From the NCBI GenBank assembly GCA_018434355.1, contig JAHDPL010000020.1:118255-182254 (forward strand): a stretch of DNA of 64,000 nt, in the 5' to 3' direction. Within the stretch, counting starts at the first letter, position 1; each line of letters begins with the position of its first letter. The notes below the pieces were generated by a model, which saw only the letters and a program-made list of their open reading frames with translations, had not been told where the DNA came from and did no database searches. Both the position numbers and the translations under genes were made by a program. Of the stretch, positions 43,814 through 52,778 are shown piece after piece. This stretch comes from Sporomusaceae bacterium. Its GTDB lineage: Bacteria; Bacillota; Negativicutes; UBA1444.

Positions 43814-44473
43814 TTATTCTTTGTAACGATACATATTTACCGGTCGACCGATTGCACGATAAGTCAGTTTCGTTTCTACCCGTCCCATTTCCGCCAGATA
43901 TGCCAGGTATTTTCGCAATGAAACCCGGGAAATACCGATTTGCCCCGATAACTGCTGTGTGGTCGTGAAGTCAGCCAGTTGCTGCAACAGGTCCTCCACT
44001 TGCCTCAAAGTTTCACGTTCCAAGCCCTTAGGCAGCTCTGTCTGTTCTGCGACAGTTTTGGTCAAAATCCGCTGGTCGATCTCCTGTTGGTCGAGCAGGT
44101 CATTCTGCGCCAATAAACGGATGCGCTCCCTGTAAGTAATCAACGCTGTTTGCAACCGTTCGGCGGTAAAGGGTTTGACAACGTAATCGACAACGCCATG
44201 ACGCAACGCTTTGGCGATGTCATTGCCGCTTCTGGCGGCTGTGACCATGATGACGTCGATGTTACGGCCACTGGAACGAACTTGCTTCAAAAAATCCATG
44301 CCATCCAGTTTCGGCATGAACAAATCCAGCAAAACCAGCTGCACCGACCGATTGCGTATAAACCTGAGCGCCTCATCGCCATTGCGGACAACGCCGGCCA
44401 GCCGAAACCCAGTGACCTGTTGAAGATACAGTTGGTTCAACTCCGCAACCAGCGGATCGTCTTCCACAATCAA
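43814..44473 (-). CDS. citB: CitB/DcuR-type response regulator
   Basis: 219 residues from TTG 44473. Receiver domain ~1-120 with the acidic pair EDD, phospho-acceptor Asp in LVLLDLFMP and Lys in VVKPF; C-terminal winged helix TTQQLSGQIGISRVSLRKYL. The frame continues upstream as IDV, so the true start may be ATT 44482 or CTG 44485, behind GGGAGG in the citA end. It should activate the citrate operon. Confidence 0.9.
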   Translation of the reverse strand: MIVEDDPLVAELNQLYLQQVTGFRLAGVVRNGDEALRFIRNRSVQLVLLDLFMPKLDGMDFLKQVRSSGRNIDVIMVTAARSGNDIAKALRHGVVDYVVKPFTAERLQTALITYRERIRLLAQNDLLDQQEIDQRILTKTVAEQTELPKGLERETLRQVEDLLQQLADFTTTQQLSGQIGISRVSLRKYLAYLAEMGRVETKLTYRAIGRPVNMYRYKE

Positions 44474-44477
44474 TACG

Positions 44478-46094
44478 TCAATCAGATCGGTTACCTCCCT
44501 CCGTCACTGGCACGCGCACCGTGAATATTGTTCCCCTCTCTTTGTCCGACTCCACGCCAATTTCGCCTGCCAGTTGTTCAACCGCCCTCGCCACCAGATA
44601 CAGACCAAAGCCTCGCCCCTCGCCTTTGGTCGAGAAGTTCCGGTCAAAAATCCGGCGGGTCAATAACGACGGAACCCCCGGTCCGCTATCCGCCACGCGC
44701 AGCCAGATGTTGCCGTCATCCCTGCGAATCGAAAATTCGGCCCGTCGTTCTGATGTTTCCTGCACCGCTTCAAATGCATTGTCTAGCAAATTGCCGATCA
44801 CCGTGACCAGTCCATGCGCCGTTTCGGCTTCCAGCGGTTCGTCCAAACAGCTGGCAGCATCAATCGACAAAGACACACCGCTCTCGCGGGCCCGGCTGAG
44901 TTTGCTCAGAACAACACCAGCCAGAATCGGATCCTTGATGCGTTCACTGACAAAATCGACTTCCTCGCGGCTTTCATTGAGCACCTTATCGATATAAGCG
45001 TCCAGACGTTCATATTTTCTGAGCCGGGTCAAGCCACGGATAACATGCAAAGTATTGAGAAATTCGTGCGCCCGGGCACGCAGCGCTTCCAGCAGCCCAT
45101 TCACTCCAGTCAGTTCCTCTGCCAGCTTACGGATTTCCGTCATGTCACGAAACGTCGCCAATGCACCGACCACTTCACCATTCACCAACAACGGCACCCG
45201 GTTTGTCAGCACGACAACGCCGTTGATGTCCTGTTCCTGGTCATATTCCGCCTGGCGGGTCCGCAGCACCTCATGCAGACGGGTCTGTGGAATACATTTT
45301 TCCACCGGCTGACCGATGACGTCATGTGTAACGCCAGCTTGGCCAAACAGCCGCGCTGCTTCGCTGTTGACCAGCGTAACCAATCCGTCCGCATCAATGG
45401 CCAGAATTCCCTCCCGGGTTGACTGCAAGATCGAATTTCTTTCTTCGAGAAGTTGCGCGATAGCAAACGGCTCCAGCCCAAACAAAGTCCGTTTAATCCG
45501 CCGGGCTAGTCCAACAGCGCCCAGCAAACCAACAATCAGTCCAAATGCCGCCGCCCAGAGAATGATCGAGCGACTGCGCCCGACCGCTTGTTCGACATCA
45601 TCTAGCAAAATTCCCACTACCACAGCGCCAACCTGGCGGCCATCGCGGGTCCGCACCGGTGAAAATGCCCGCAACGAAGAACCAAGCGTTCCCTTGGCCA
45701 TGGAAATGTACTCCTTGCCTTGCAGCGCCGGTAATTCATCGCCGCCAACCAGGTGCTGGCCAATCCGCGCCTCGTTGGGATGAGATTTGCGTATGCCGTT
45801 CATGTCAAACACAACGACAAATTCGACATTCGTGGCGCTTCGGATTGCAGCGGTATATTCACGGATCAGGCGGCTATTCCTATTCTGTTCAAGGGCTTCG
45901 ACCACCAGCGGCGACAATGCGACGCTGCGGGAAACATCCATCGCTTTATTCCCCAGGTTTTCCCTAGCGGTTTGCTCCACGCTTCGAGTGACAAACAGAC
46001 TGGCAATCAATAATGCCAAAGCGACAATGCCGCAAACGAGGAGGATAATCACGCTTTGCAGCGATAACAATGGTTTTGCCTTTGCCATATTCAC
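44478..46094 (-). CDS. citA: CitA/DcuS-type sensor histidine kinase
   Basis: 538 residues; start at 46094 (GTG) or 46088 (ATG). Membrane segments ~17-35 and ~175-197 enclose a CitAP/PAS periplasmic sensor; a cytoplasmic PAS follows (~215-320); the kinase has HEFLNTLHVIRGL, N-box NLLDNAFEAV and GRGFGLYLV. It senses citrate or another C4-C6 acid in the periplasm and phosphorylates CitB. It starts only 15 bases after the autotransporter stop, so its promoter must lie inside or before that gene. Confidence 0.92.
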   Translation of the reverse strand: MNMAKAKPLLSLQSVIILLVCGIVALALLIASLFVTRSVEQTARENLGNKAMDVSRSVALSPLVVEALEQNRNSRLIREYTAAIRSATNVEFVVVFDMNGIRKSHPNEARIGQHLVGGDELPALQGKEYISMAKGTLGSSLRAFSPVRTRDGRQVGAVVVGILLDDVEQAVGRSRSIILWAAAFGLIVGLLGAVGLARRIKRTLFGLEPFAIAQLLEERNSILQSTREGILAIDADGLVTLVNSEAARLFGQAGVTHDVIGQPVEKCIPQTRLHEVLRTRQAEYDQEQDINGVVVLTNRVPLLVNGEVVGALATFRDMTEIRKLAEELTGVNGLLEALRARAHEFLNTLHVIRGLTRLRKYERLDAYIDKVLNESREEVDFVSERIKDPILAGVVLSKLSRARESGVSLSIDAASCLDEPLEAETAHGLVTVIGNLLDNAFEAVQETSERRAEFSIRRDDGNIWLRVADSGPGVPSLLTRRIFDRNFSTKGEGRGFGLYLVARAVEQLAGEIGVESDKERGTIFTVRVPVTEGGNRSD

Positions 46095-46109
46095 AACCCC
46101 GTCGTTGAT

Positions 46110-47759
46110 TTACCAGGCCAGCTTCAGCGCCAGATTGCCCTGTACCCCGGTTTCACCGCCAAACAACTGCGCGACCTCTCCTTGTAGGCGCCATTTGCGA
46201 CCAAGCTGCAGATCCGCGCCCAGCCCCAGTTGCCAGTTGCTGCGGCCCGCCTCGCTGACCGCCCGGTCCCCGGCAACGTCGACTTCGTTGCGACCGGAAA
46301 ATTGCTGGATATAGCTTAGTTTCGCCCAGTAGCTGGACCGACGTTGCGGCGACGGTTCGATGGTCCGGCGCGCTACCAGCCCTAGACGACCCCGGAACGA
46401 CTCGCCCTGTTTCAATGAAACCAGCGCCCCCAGTTTGTCGGTAAAATCATTCTGGCCGACTTTCGTATAGGACAGCTGCAGCTGCGGTTCCAGAATCCAG
46501 CCGTGCTTCTGGCGAAGTGTCACGCCGTTTTCCAGCGTCAGCACAGTAATATTGCCTGTGTACTCCTGTTTCAGGCCATAGCCGAGTTCGCCCGGCACCG
46601 TATTGTTAAAGGCCAGTCCGCCATAGAGCAGCGACCAGTGGCCGTACCAGGAACGACCGCTGTTCGGAAGGTTCACATACAGTCCATAGATGCCGCCCAA
46701 TGTGGCCTGGGTCTTGTTCTCCACATTACTGGCGTATTTCTGCAGATTGCTGCTCGTTCCCATCATCAGACCCCAATATGCCAGCGACCTATCTGTCGGT
46801 CTGCCGCCACTGGTCAGTCGCTGCCAACCCAGACTTATACCGCCGGTTTGCGAGTGAACGTTGCTGTTGTCAATCTCGGCGAAATTGCTGTTGCCGGAAA
46901 ATCCGCGCAGCCAGAATTCGCCTTCCCGCTCCCGCTGACGCATATTGGCAACATCGCCAGAATCGCCGCCCTCAAGGAATCGAACCCCGGAGTAACGCGT
47001 CTGGTTCAAGTGCAAGCCCAAGTCAGTTGCAATACTGTGTCCGGCCTGCTGCGCACTGGTTACCGAACCCGAATAGCTTTTCAGATAATCCGGAGCATAC
47101 AGCGCATAGACCAACCAACCCATCATCGTGCTTAAGGTTCCGCTGTAATAATATTGATAAGCACCGCCAGCCCGGTATTCGCCGTCTTTTTCCATCGGCG
47201 AGGCAATCCCGCCGACCAGCGTATAGCCTGCCGGTATGTCGATCACATAAATCCGCTGCAAATCACTGCCCCAAGCTGCCAAAATCGCCTGTTCATCTCG
47301 GCTTGCCTGAATTCCTCGATATTTTTCGCCCCACCAGGCGCCAAAATAGCCCCGGTTAATTTCCGAAGTTGCCCCCGACCCCCTGCGGAATAATCTCTGG
47401 GTAGCCGACGTAGTCACCAGATCCAGTTTGGTATCGGTCACCCCACCAGTACCGGTAAAAGAATAAAAGTTGTCATATACCGGAACATAAACGCCCAGTG
47501 TGCTGTCCCAGCGCTGGTAAAAACGACTGTTGACGCTCGTCGTCTTCAGGATCGCAATCTTTCGGTCCAACCTTCCATTCGTCACGCCGTCATAAATATT
47601 ATAGGCGTCCAGACCGAGCCGATGCGTCTGGATGGTCTTATCCGTCTGAATCTCCGCGTCGATATCCGCCAGCGTTTCCGCAGACGCCAGCTGGCAAACC
47701 ATCAATAAGGAAATCGCTACAAGATACCTTGCAAGGTCTATTCTTCTCAACCGAAACAT
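46110..47759 (-). CDS. Autotransporter beta-barrel outer-membrane protein
   Basis: 549 residues from ATG 47759 with GGGGGAA upstream. Sec signal peptide ends at QLASAET. Residues ~25-270 form a short passenger without obvious repeats, rich in Tyr and Gly; ~285-549 is a 12-strand-type barrel (EFWLRGFSGN opening of the domain, alternating aromatics, final residue Trp in ALKLAW). Such a protein needs an outer membrane and BAM. No protease motif was seen in the passenger. Relation to the flanking clusters is unclear. Confidence 0.87.
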   Translation of the reverse strand: MFRLRRIDLARYLVAISLLMVCQLASAETLADIDAEIQTDKTIQTHRLGLDAYNIYDGVTNGRLDRKIAILKTTSVNSRFYQRWDSTLGVYVPVYDNFYSFTGTGGVTDTKLDLVTTSATQRLFRRGSGATSEINRGYFGAWWGEKYRGIQASRDEQAILAAWGSDLQRIYVIDIPAGYTLVGGIASPMEKDGEYRAGGAYQYYYSGTLSTMMGWLVYALYAPDYLKSYSGSVTSAQQAGHSIATDLGLHLNQTRYSGVRFLEGGDSGDVANMRQREREGEFWLRGFSGNSNFAEIDNSNVHSQTGGISLGWQRLTSGGRPTDRSLAYWGLMMGTSSNLQKYASNVENKTQATLGGIYGLYVNLPNSGRSWYGHWSLLYGGLAFNNTVPGELGYGLKQEYTGNITVLTLENGVTLRQKHGWILEPQLQLSYTKVGQNDFTDKLGALVSLKQGESFRGRLGLVARRTIEPSPQRRSSYWAKLSYIQQFSGRNEVDVAGDRAVSEAGRSNWQLGLGADLQLGRKWRLQGEVAQLFGGETGVQGNLALKLAW

Positions 47760-47798
47760 GAATTCCCCCAGAATTGCCAAGGATAAAAGCCGCAAACT

Positions 47799-48830
47799 CT
47801 AAACGCCTTGCCGTCCCATCTCCGCCGCCACCGCGTGCTTGTCCGCCCGGATAAAAGCCAGCAGGTCCTTGGCCTCTGGCGAATACAGCTTTGTTTCTTC
47901 ATAATCCGGCTCGCTGTCAAACAGTTGCTGCAACACCACGCCGTCCGCGCCAAACCAGCGCGGCGCCAATCCACCAAAGAAAAGCCCCTGCTTTCTCAGC
48001 ACTTCGGTTGCGGCGCCGATCTCCGGACAGGCAGTGCTTATCACCAGTTGCAAACTGACAATGCCGCGCCGCTTCGCTTCCGCCAGCAGTTCCGTCACGA
48101 ACGTCGCCCAATCGCCGCCGATGCGCTGCACCTCCACCTTCCAGCTTTTTGCCCGTTCATAATATTTTTCCGTACGCAGCGTATCCCCCGTCTGCGGCAA
48201 TTCCGCCGTCGACTGCAAAAAGGTCCTGGGACGCAGCGGTGCGGCTAATTGCCGTAGTTTCGCCTCATAGCGGGCCGGCAGATATTGCGGCGTCGCCGCC
48301 GGATCGGAAAATTCCTTGATACTGAGCACGCAGGACACGCGGGCCATGCCCGCCTTATTGCTTTTGCCATCCTTAAAACTGGCGCCGTCCAGCAAATCCA
48401 GTTCCAACGCGCAATCGACCATCCCCGCTTTGTTACCGCTAACCTGGGTATAGTAATGACAACAAACCGCTTGGCTAAAAATCCCGTCACTATTCTGCAA
48501 CTCATTGTGTTGCGGGTTAAAGTAAAACCCCGTCAGCATTCCGGCGACATCGGTGTGGGCATAGGCCGGGTCCACCAGCAAATTTCCCGCTTCCCACAGG
48601 CGAGGATTGGGCGACGGCGTGAAAAAAGAAATATAGCCCACCGGCCGGTCCGCACCGTCGATCGCCAGCGCCGCCGCCAGTCTGCCTGCCTCGATCTCCC
48701 GCCAGAGAACTTCCGGTTGGTACACATCGCGCACCGGAAAATCTCCTCCGTATAAAACGCGAAAGATCGTTGCCACATGCTTGGCATTGTCGGCGTCCAC
48801 CGTCACGATTCGAACCGTTTCTCCCATCAC
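47799..48830 (-). CDS. Two-domain GNAT-like acyltransferase
   Basis: 343 residues; ATG 48830. Residues ~1-150 are a GNAT fold (RPVGYISFFTP, NLLVDPAYAHTDVAG); the C-terminal ~120 residues look like a second GNAT-like half (LLAEAKRRGIVSLQL, RKQGLFFGGLAP). That second half resembles the C-terminus of the protein at 57613-58872. Last gene of the acyl cluster, downstream of an ACP, so transfer of an ACP- or CoA-bound acyl group is plausible. Confidence 0.7.
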   Translation of the reverse strand: MMGETVRIVTVDADNAKHVATIFRVLYGGDFPVRDVYQPEVLWREIEAGRLAAALAIDGADRPVGYISFFTPSPNPRLWEAGNLLVDPAYAHTDVAGMLTGFYFNPQHNELQNSDGIFSQAVCCHYYTQVSGNKAGMVDCALELDLLDGASFKDGKSNKAGMARVSCVLSIKEFSDPAATPQYLPARYEAKLRQLAAPLRPRTFLQSTAELPQTGDTLRTEKYYERAKSWKVEVQRIGGDWATFVTELLAEAKRRGIVSLQLVISTACPEIGAATEVLRKQGLFFGGLAPRWFGADGVVLQQLFDSEPDYEETKLYSPEAKDLLAFIRADKHAVAAEMGRQGV

Positions 48831-48867
48831 CCGTCAACCCCTTTTCTTCCTCTGTTTCGCTGTAAAA

Positions 48868-49116
48868 CTATTTTGCCAGTCGTTTGTCCAGATATTCGAC
48901 AGCCGAAGCAATCGTGGTCAGATGTTTTACGTCATCGTCGGAAATTTTCAGGCCAAACGCTTCTTCGGCTAGTACCAACATTTCCGCCATATCGATCGAA
49001 TCCAGCTTGAGGTCCCCTACCAGTTGGGCCTCCGGTTTCAGGTCGGCCTCGCTGATGTTTTTCTTTTTCATTTTCAGGATCACGGCGCGTACTTTTTCCA
49101 GTGTAGTCATTTGCAT
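48868..49116 (-). CDS. Acyl carrier protein (third of three)
   Basis: 82 residues; ATG 49116 or 49110 with GAAAGGAAG upstream. The phosphopantetheine site is LKLDSIDMAEM; the helix-rich, acidic layout is standard. Very similar at the N-terminus to the ACP at 50477 (KMKKKNISEADLKPE against KLKKKNIVAADLKPE). Discrete carrier for an acyl chain made by the neighbouring ligases and KAS III enzymes. Confidence 0.92.
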   Translation of the reverse strand: MQMTTLEKVRAVILKMKKKNISEADLKPEAQLVGDLKLDSIDMAEMLVLAEEAFGLKISDDDVKHLTTIASAVEYLDKRLAK

Positions 49117-49130
49117 TCTTCCTTTCTGTT

Positions 49131-50480
49131 TTATTTTTCATGGACCTTTTTATATCGCCTGCTATGCTGCATGGTTGGTGCAACAACGCTAAAGCGCATC
49201 GGTACTTTGTATCGCGGCAACCTTGCCAGACAAAACTCCCGCAATCGCTCCCGCAGTGCCGTTTCTTCTTCAGGCTGGCAGAGCGACAGCTTCGCCTGCA
49301 CCACCTGCCCCATCAAGGCATGCGGCAAGCCTGATACAGACGCCTCGCAGATATTATCGGCCTCCAGCAGTACGTTTTCCACTTCGCTGGGATACACTTT
49401 CTGCCCGCCGACGTTGATCAGATCAGTTCGGCGGCCCAAAAACCGTAGATATTCGCCATCCACCTCCACCTGATCTTCGGTGCACATCCAGCCGTCGGCA
49501 TCAATCGGTGTAGTGGCATTGAGATAGCCTACCATATTGGCTGCCGAACGAACCCATAATACCCCATCGACCACCTTGGTTTCAAAACCCTCGCCGCCCA
49601 CCCTGACCCAGACCGAATCGTCGCGGGCCGAAGTGGACCGCAAGACGCCCAGTTCCGACAAACCATAGGTTTGTTTTAAGCGAGCATTGGGGAATGCGCT
49701 GCTGACTTTTTGCAAGGTTGCCGGCAACATCACCTCGGTGCCATAGGTGATCAGACGAATCGATGATAAATCATAGTCCCGGTAAACAGCGGACAGCAGC
49801 AAAAAATTCAGAAAGGTCGGCGTGACAGGCATCAGTTCTGCCTTGGCCTGTTCAATCAGCCGACACACCGTATCCGGTTCGCGGTCCGGCAGGCAAATTC
49901 CCGAGCCGCCATAAGCAAAGGTTGCCAGCAAGGTATTGAACCCGCCAAAATGGTCCATCAGCAAAAACAACAACGTGCGCCAGCCTTGTCGCGGTTCTAT
50001 GAATTTGCCGAACACACTTTCACAGTCATGCAGAATTCCTTTGGGCGCCCCAGAGGAACCGGAACTGAATACGATGAGTCCCGCATGCCGCCGCGGCAGG
50101 AATTCCGTCACCAGCGCCGGCATATGCCCAGGTTCCATTTGCTTGAAATCGACTGTATCGTCGCCGGACAGGCGAATCATGCACTGCACGCCGGCAAGCC
50201 GGCAAAATTCCGGAACCTCGTTCTCAGCGGCCCTGGTAAACGGCACGACAATCGCCTGTTGTTCAATCAGAGCAAAGATCGCGGCGCAGGCCCCGGGCGA
50301 ATAATCGCCATACACGGCGCAAATCGTGCCCTGATGAACTCCCCAATCGACAAGACGTTGTTTCCATGCGTCAATCAGTGCTGCCAGTTCAGGGTAACCA
50401 AGCCAACGGCCGCGCCAAAACAAAGCCTCTTGGCCTCGTTGGTCCCGAATCCTCGCCATGACTGTCGCGATTGAATTCAC
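49131..50480 (-). CDS. AMP-forming acyl ligase
   Basis: 449 residues; ATG 50480 overlaps the ACP stop. Adenylation motifs: FSSGSSGAPKG (A3), TYGLSELG (A5), FLGRRTDLINVGGQKVYPSEVE (split here: FLGRRTDLIN and VGGQKVYPSEVE, A8) and a C-terminal lysine in RRYKKVHEK. Slightly shorter than typical CoA ligases. Sandwiched between two ACP genes, so it probably loads an acid directly on an ACP. Confidence 0.88.
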   Translation of the reverse strand: MNSIATVMARIRDQRGQEALFWRGRWLGYPELAALIDAWKQRLVDWGVHQGTICAVYGDYSPGACAAIFALIEQQAIVVPFTRAAENEVPEFCRLAGVQCMIRLSGDDTVDFKQMEPGHMPALVTEFLPRRHAGLIVFSSGSSGAPKGILHDCESVFGKFIEPRQGWRTLLFLLMDHFGGFNTLLATFAYGGSGICLPDREPDTVCRLIEQAKAELMPVTPTFLNFLLLSAVYRDYDLSSIRLITYGTEVMLPATLQKVSSAFPNARLKQTYGLSELGVLRSTSARDDSVWVRVGGEGFETKVVDGVLWVRSAANMVGYLNATTPIDADGWMCTEDQVEVDGEYLRFLGRRTDLINVGGQKVYPSEVENVLLEADNICEASVSGLPHALMGQVVQAKLSLCQPEEETALRERLREFCLARLPRYKVPMRFSVVAPTMQHSRRYKKVHEK

Positions 50481-50731
50481 TTTGCGCCGGCAGTATGCTT
50501 TTCCACGAACTCGGCGAGCGAAGCGATCGTCTGGAGTTTGCCCAGATCATCGTGCGTCAGTTTGACGTTGAATTCGGCTTCTGCCATCACCAGCAGTTCA
50601 CTGTAATCCAGCGAATCCAGTTTCAATTCGCTAACCAACTTGGTTTCCGGTTTCAAATCGGCGGCAACGATGTTTTTCTTCTTCAGTTTCAGAATCAGCG
50701 AGCAGACTTTTTCAAACGTGGTCATTTTCAT
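50477..50731 (-). CDS. Acyl carrier protein (second of three)
   Basis: 84 residues; ATG 50731 with AAAGGG upstream. Phosphopantetheine site LKLDSLDYSEL. Paralogue of the ACP at 48868; the two bracket the acyl ligase gene. Confidence 0.92.
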   Translation of the reverse strand: MKMTTFEKVCSLILKLKKKNIVAADLKPETKLVSELKLDSLDYSELLVMAEAEFNVKLTHDDLGKLQTIASLAEFVEKHTAGAK

Positions 50732-50756
50732 TCACCCTTTCTTTTTTGTATTATCG

Positions 50757-51746
50757 CTACAACCAGCGGATGATCAGCGAGCCCCAGGTCAGGCCGCCGC
50801 CAAAACCGGTCAGTGCAATCAAATCTCCCGATTCGATCCGGCCGCTCTCCAGCGCCTCGTGCAGTGCGATCGGAATCGTAGCCGCAGAGGTATTGCCATA
50901 TCGCTCGACATTGATCATGAATTTATCCAGCGGCAAATCCATCCAGCGGGCTGCCGACTCGATGATTCGCCGGTTGGCCTGGTGCGGGATGATCAACTTT
51001 AAATCGTCTTTCGCAAGGCCCGCCAAAGCCAGCGCTTGTTCGGTCGCTTCCGGCAGTTTCTTCATCGCGAACTTGAATACTTCCGAACCGTTCATCTGCA
51101 TCTTGTTGCGTTTTTGCGCCAGCACCTCCGCTGTGGCCGGTTCACGCGAGCCGCCGGCGGGCACCATCATGTACTTGCCGCCCGAGCCATCCGCCCCCAG
51201 CGTCGCCGCCAAAATCCCATAGCCGGCCGGGACTTGTCGCAGTACTGCCGCCCCCGCGCCGTCGCCGATCAGCAGGCTGGTGTCGCGGTCGGCCCAGTTG
51301 GTTGCCGAAGATACCACCTCAGTCCCGACCACCAGCACCGTCCGATAGAATCCGCTACGGATAAACTGCTCGGCCACCGTCAATCCATAGACAAAGCCCG
51401 AGCAAACCGCCGTCAGGTCAAACGCCGGCGTACCGACAAGCCCCAGCTGTTGTCCAATCAGGCAGGCAGTCGAAGGAAACTGCATATCCGGCGTCACCGT
51501 TGCCACGATGATCAGGTCGAGTTCCGCCGCAGCAATTCCGGCCTGTTCCAGCGCCCGCTGCGCCGCCACCAGGCCCAGATCCGAAGCGGACTGCCCCGGC
51601 GCTGCGATATGCCGCTGCCGGATACCGGACATCGTCTCGATCCACTCTTCACTCACATTCAAGACGCCGGCCACTTCCGCGCTTGTTAAAATTTTTTCCG
51701 GCACGCACATGCCAACGCCTACAATTCCGACCCCAATTTTCCCCAT
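50757..51746 (-). CDS. KAS III (FabH-type) condensing enzyme, copy B
   Basis: 329 residues, normal FabH length. Catalytic triad intact: Cys in FDLTAVCSGFVYG (~residue 113), His in IIPHQANRRIIE and Asn in RYGNTSAATIP. It condenses an acyl-CoA or acyl starter with a malonyl-ACP-type partner. About half identical by eye to the next KAS III upstream, a tandem duplication. Confidence 0.92.
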   Translation of the reverse strand: MGKIGVGIVGVGMCVPEKILTSAEVAGVLNVSEEWIETMSGIRQRHIAAPGQSASDLGLVAAQRALEQAGIAAAELDLIIVATVTPDMQFPSTACLIGQQLGLVGTPAFDLTAVCSGFVYGLTVAEQFIRSGFYRTVLVVGTEVVSSATNWADRDTSLLIGDGAGAAVLRQVPAGYGILAATLGADGSGGKYMMVPAGGSREPATAEVLAQKRNKMQMNGSEVFKFAMKKLPEATEQALALAGLAKDDLKLIIPHQANRRIIESAARWMDLPLDKFMINVERYGNTSAATIPIALHEALESGRIESGDLIALTGFGGGLTWGSLIIRWL

Positions 51747-51768
51747 TATCTAAGCTTCACCGCTTTCC

Positions 51769-52770
51769 TCAAGAATCCTGGCCGACCCAGCGCAGCACCA
51801 CCGCGCCCCAGGTCAGTCCGGCGCCAAACCCGGTCAATGCCAGCACATCCCCTGGCTGTATCCGGCCGGTTTCCAGCGCCTCGTGCAAGGCGATCGGAAT
51901 CGAGGCCGAAGATGTATTGCCATAGCGATCGATATTCACCATGAACTTTTCCAGCGGCAACTCCATCCGCCGCGCCGCCGCTTCAATGATCCGCAGATTG
52001 GCCTGATGCGGCACGAACAGCGCGACATCCTCCGGTTTCAACCCGGCCAGTTCCAGCGCTTGCCCGGTCACTTCCGGCAAGATTTTCATGGCAAATTTGA
52101 ACACCGTCGAACCGTTCATGTGCAGCTTGTTCAGGTTTGCTGCCAGACCCTCCGCCGTCAGCGGCATTCGCGAGCCGCCCGCCGGCAGCGACAGTTCCTT
52201 GCCGCCTGCGCCGTCGGCCCCCAGCTTCATCGCCAAAATCCCCCGGTCCGCCGCCACCGGCCTCAGCACTACGGCGCCGGCGCCATCCGCCAGCAAAATG
52301 CAGGTTTCGCGATCGGTCCAGTTGGTCACCTTCGACAGCACTTCAGCGCCGATCACCAATACAGTGCGATAAAATCCGTTAACAATGAATTGGCTGCCGA
52401 TCGTCAGCGCGTAGATAAAACCGGTGCAGCCGGCCGCCACATCAAAGGCCGGCGTCGTATCCAGCCCTAGTTTTTCCGCGATCAGGCAGGCCGTCGCCGG
52501 AAACTGCATATCCGGCGTCGCCGTCGCCACGATGATCAAGTCGATTTCTTGCGGCGTGACACCGGCATTGGCCAATGCCTGACGCGCCGCGACGACCCCC
52601 AGGTCGGAGGCAGCCTGGTCCGGCGCGGCGATGCGCCGCTCGCGGATACCGGTCCGTTCCTGAATCCAGGCGTCATTCGTGTCCACCATTTGCGCCAGTT
52701 CATCATTGGTCAGCACTCGCTGCGGCAGACATACGCCTACGCCCACGATGCCGGCATTGATCTTTTCCAT
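51769..52770 (-). CDS. KAS III (FabH-type) condensing enzyme, copy A
   Basis: 333 residues from ATG 52770; a TTG at 52782 overlaps the phosphatase stop and is an alternative. Catalytic Cys in FDVAAGCTGFIYA, His in FVPHQANLRIIE, Asn in RYGNTSSASIP. Begins with the family N-terminus AGIVGVGVCLPQRVLTN. Two full KAS III copies beside three ACPs point to a dedicated pathway rather than housekeeping fatty-acid synthesis. Confidence 0.92.
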   Translation of the reverse strand: MEKINAGIVGVGVCLPQRVLTNDELAQMVDTNDAWIQERTGIRERRIAAPDQAASDLGVVAARQALANAGVTPQEIDLIIVATATPDMQFPATACLIAEKLGLDTTPAFDVAAGCTGFIYALTIGSQFIVNGFYRTVLVIGAEVLSKVTNWTDRETCILLADGAGAVVLRPVAADRGILAMKLGADGAGGKELSLPAGGSRMPLTAEGLAANLNKLHMNGSTVFKFAMKILPEVTGQALELAGLKPEDVALFVPHQANLRIIEAAARRMELPLEKFMVNIDRYGNTSSASIPIALHEALETGRIQPGDVLALTGFGAGLTWGAVVLRWVGQDS

Positions 52771-52778
52771 TGTGCGGT

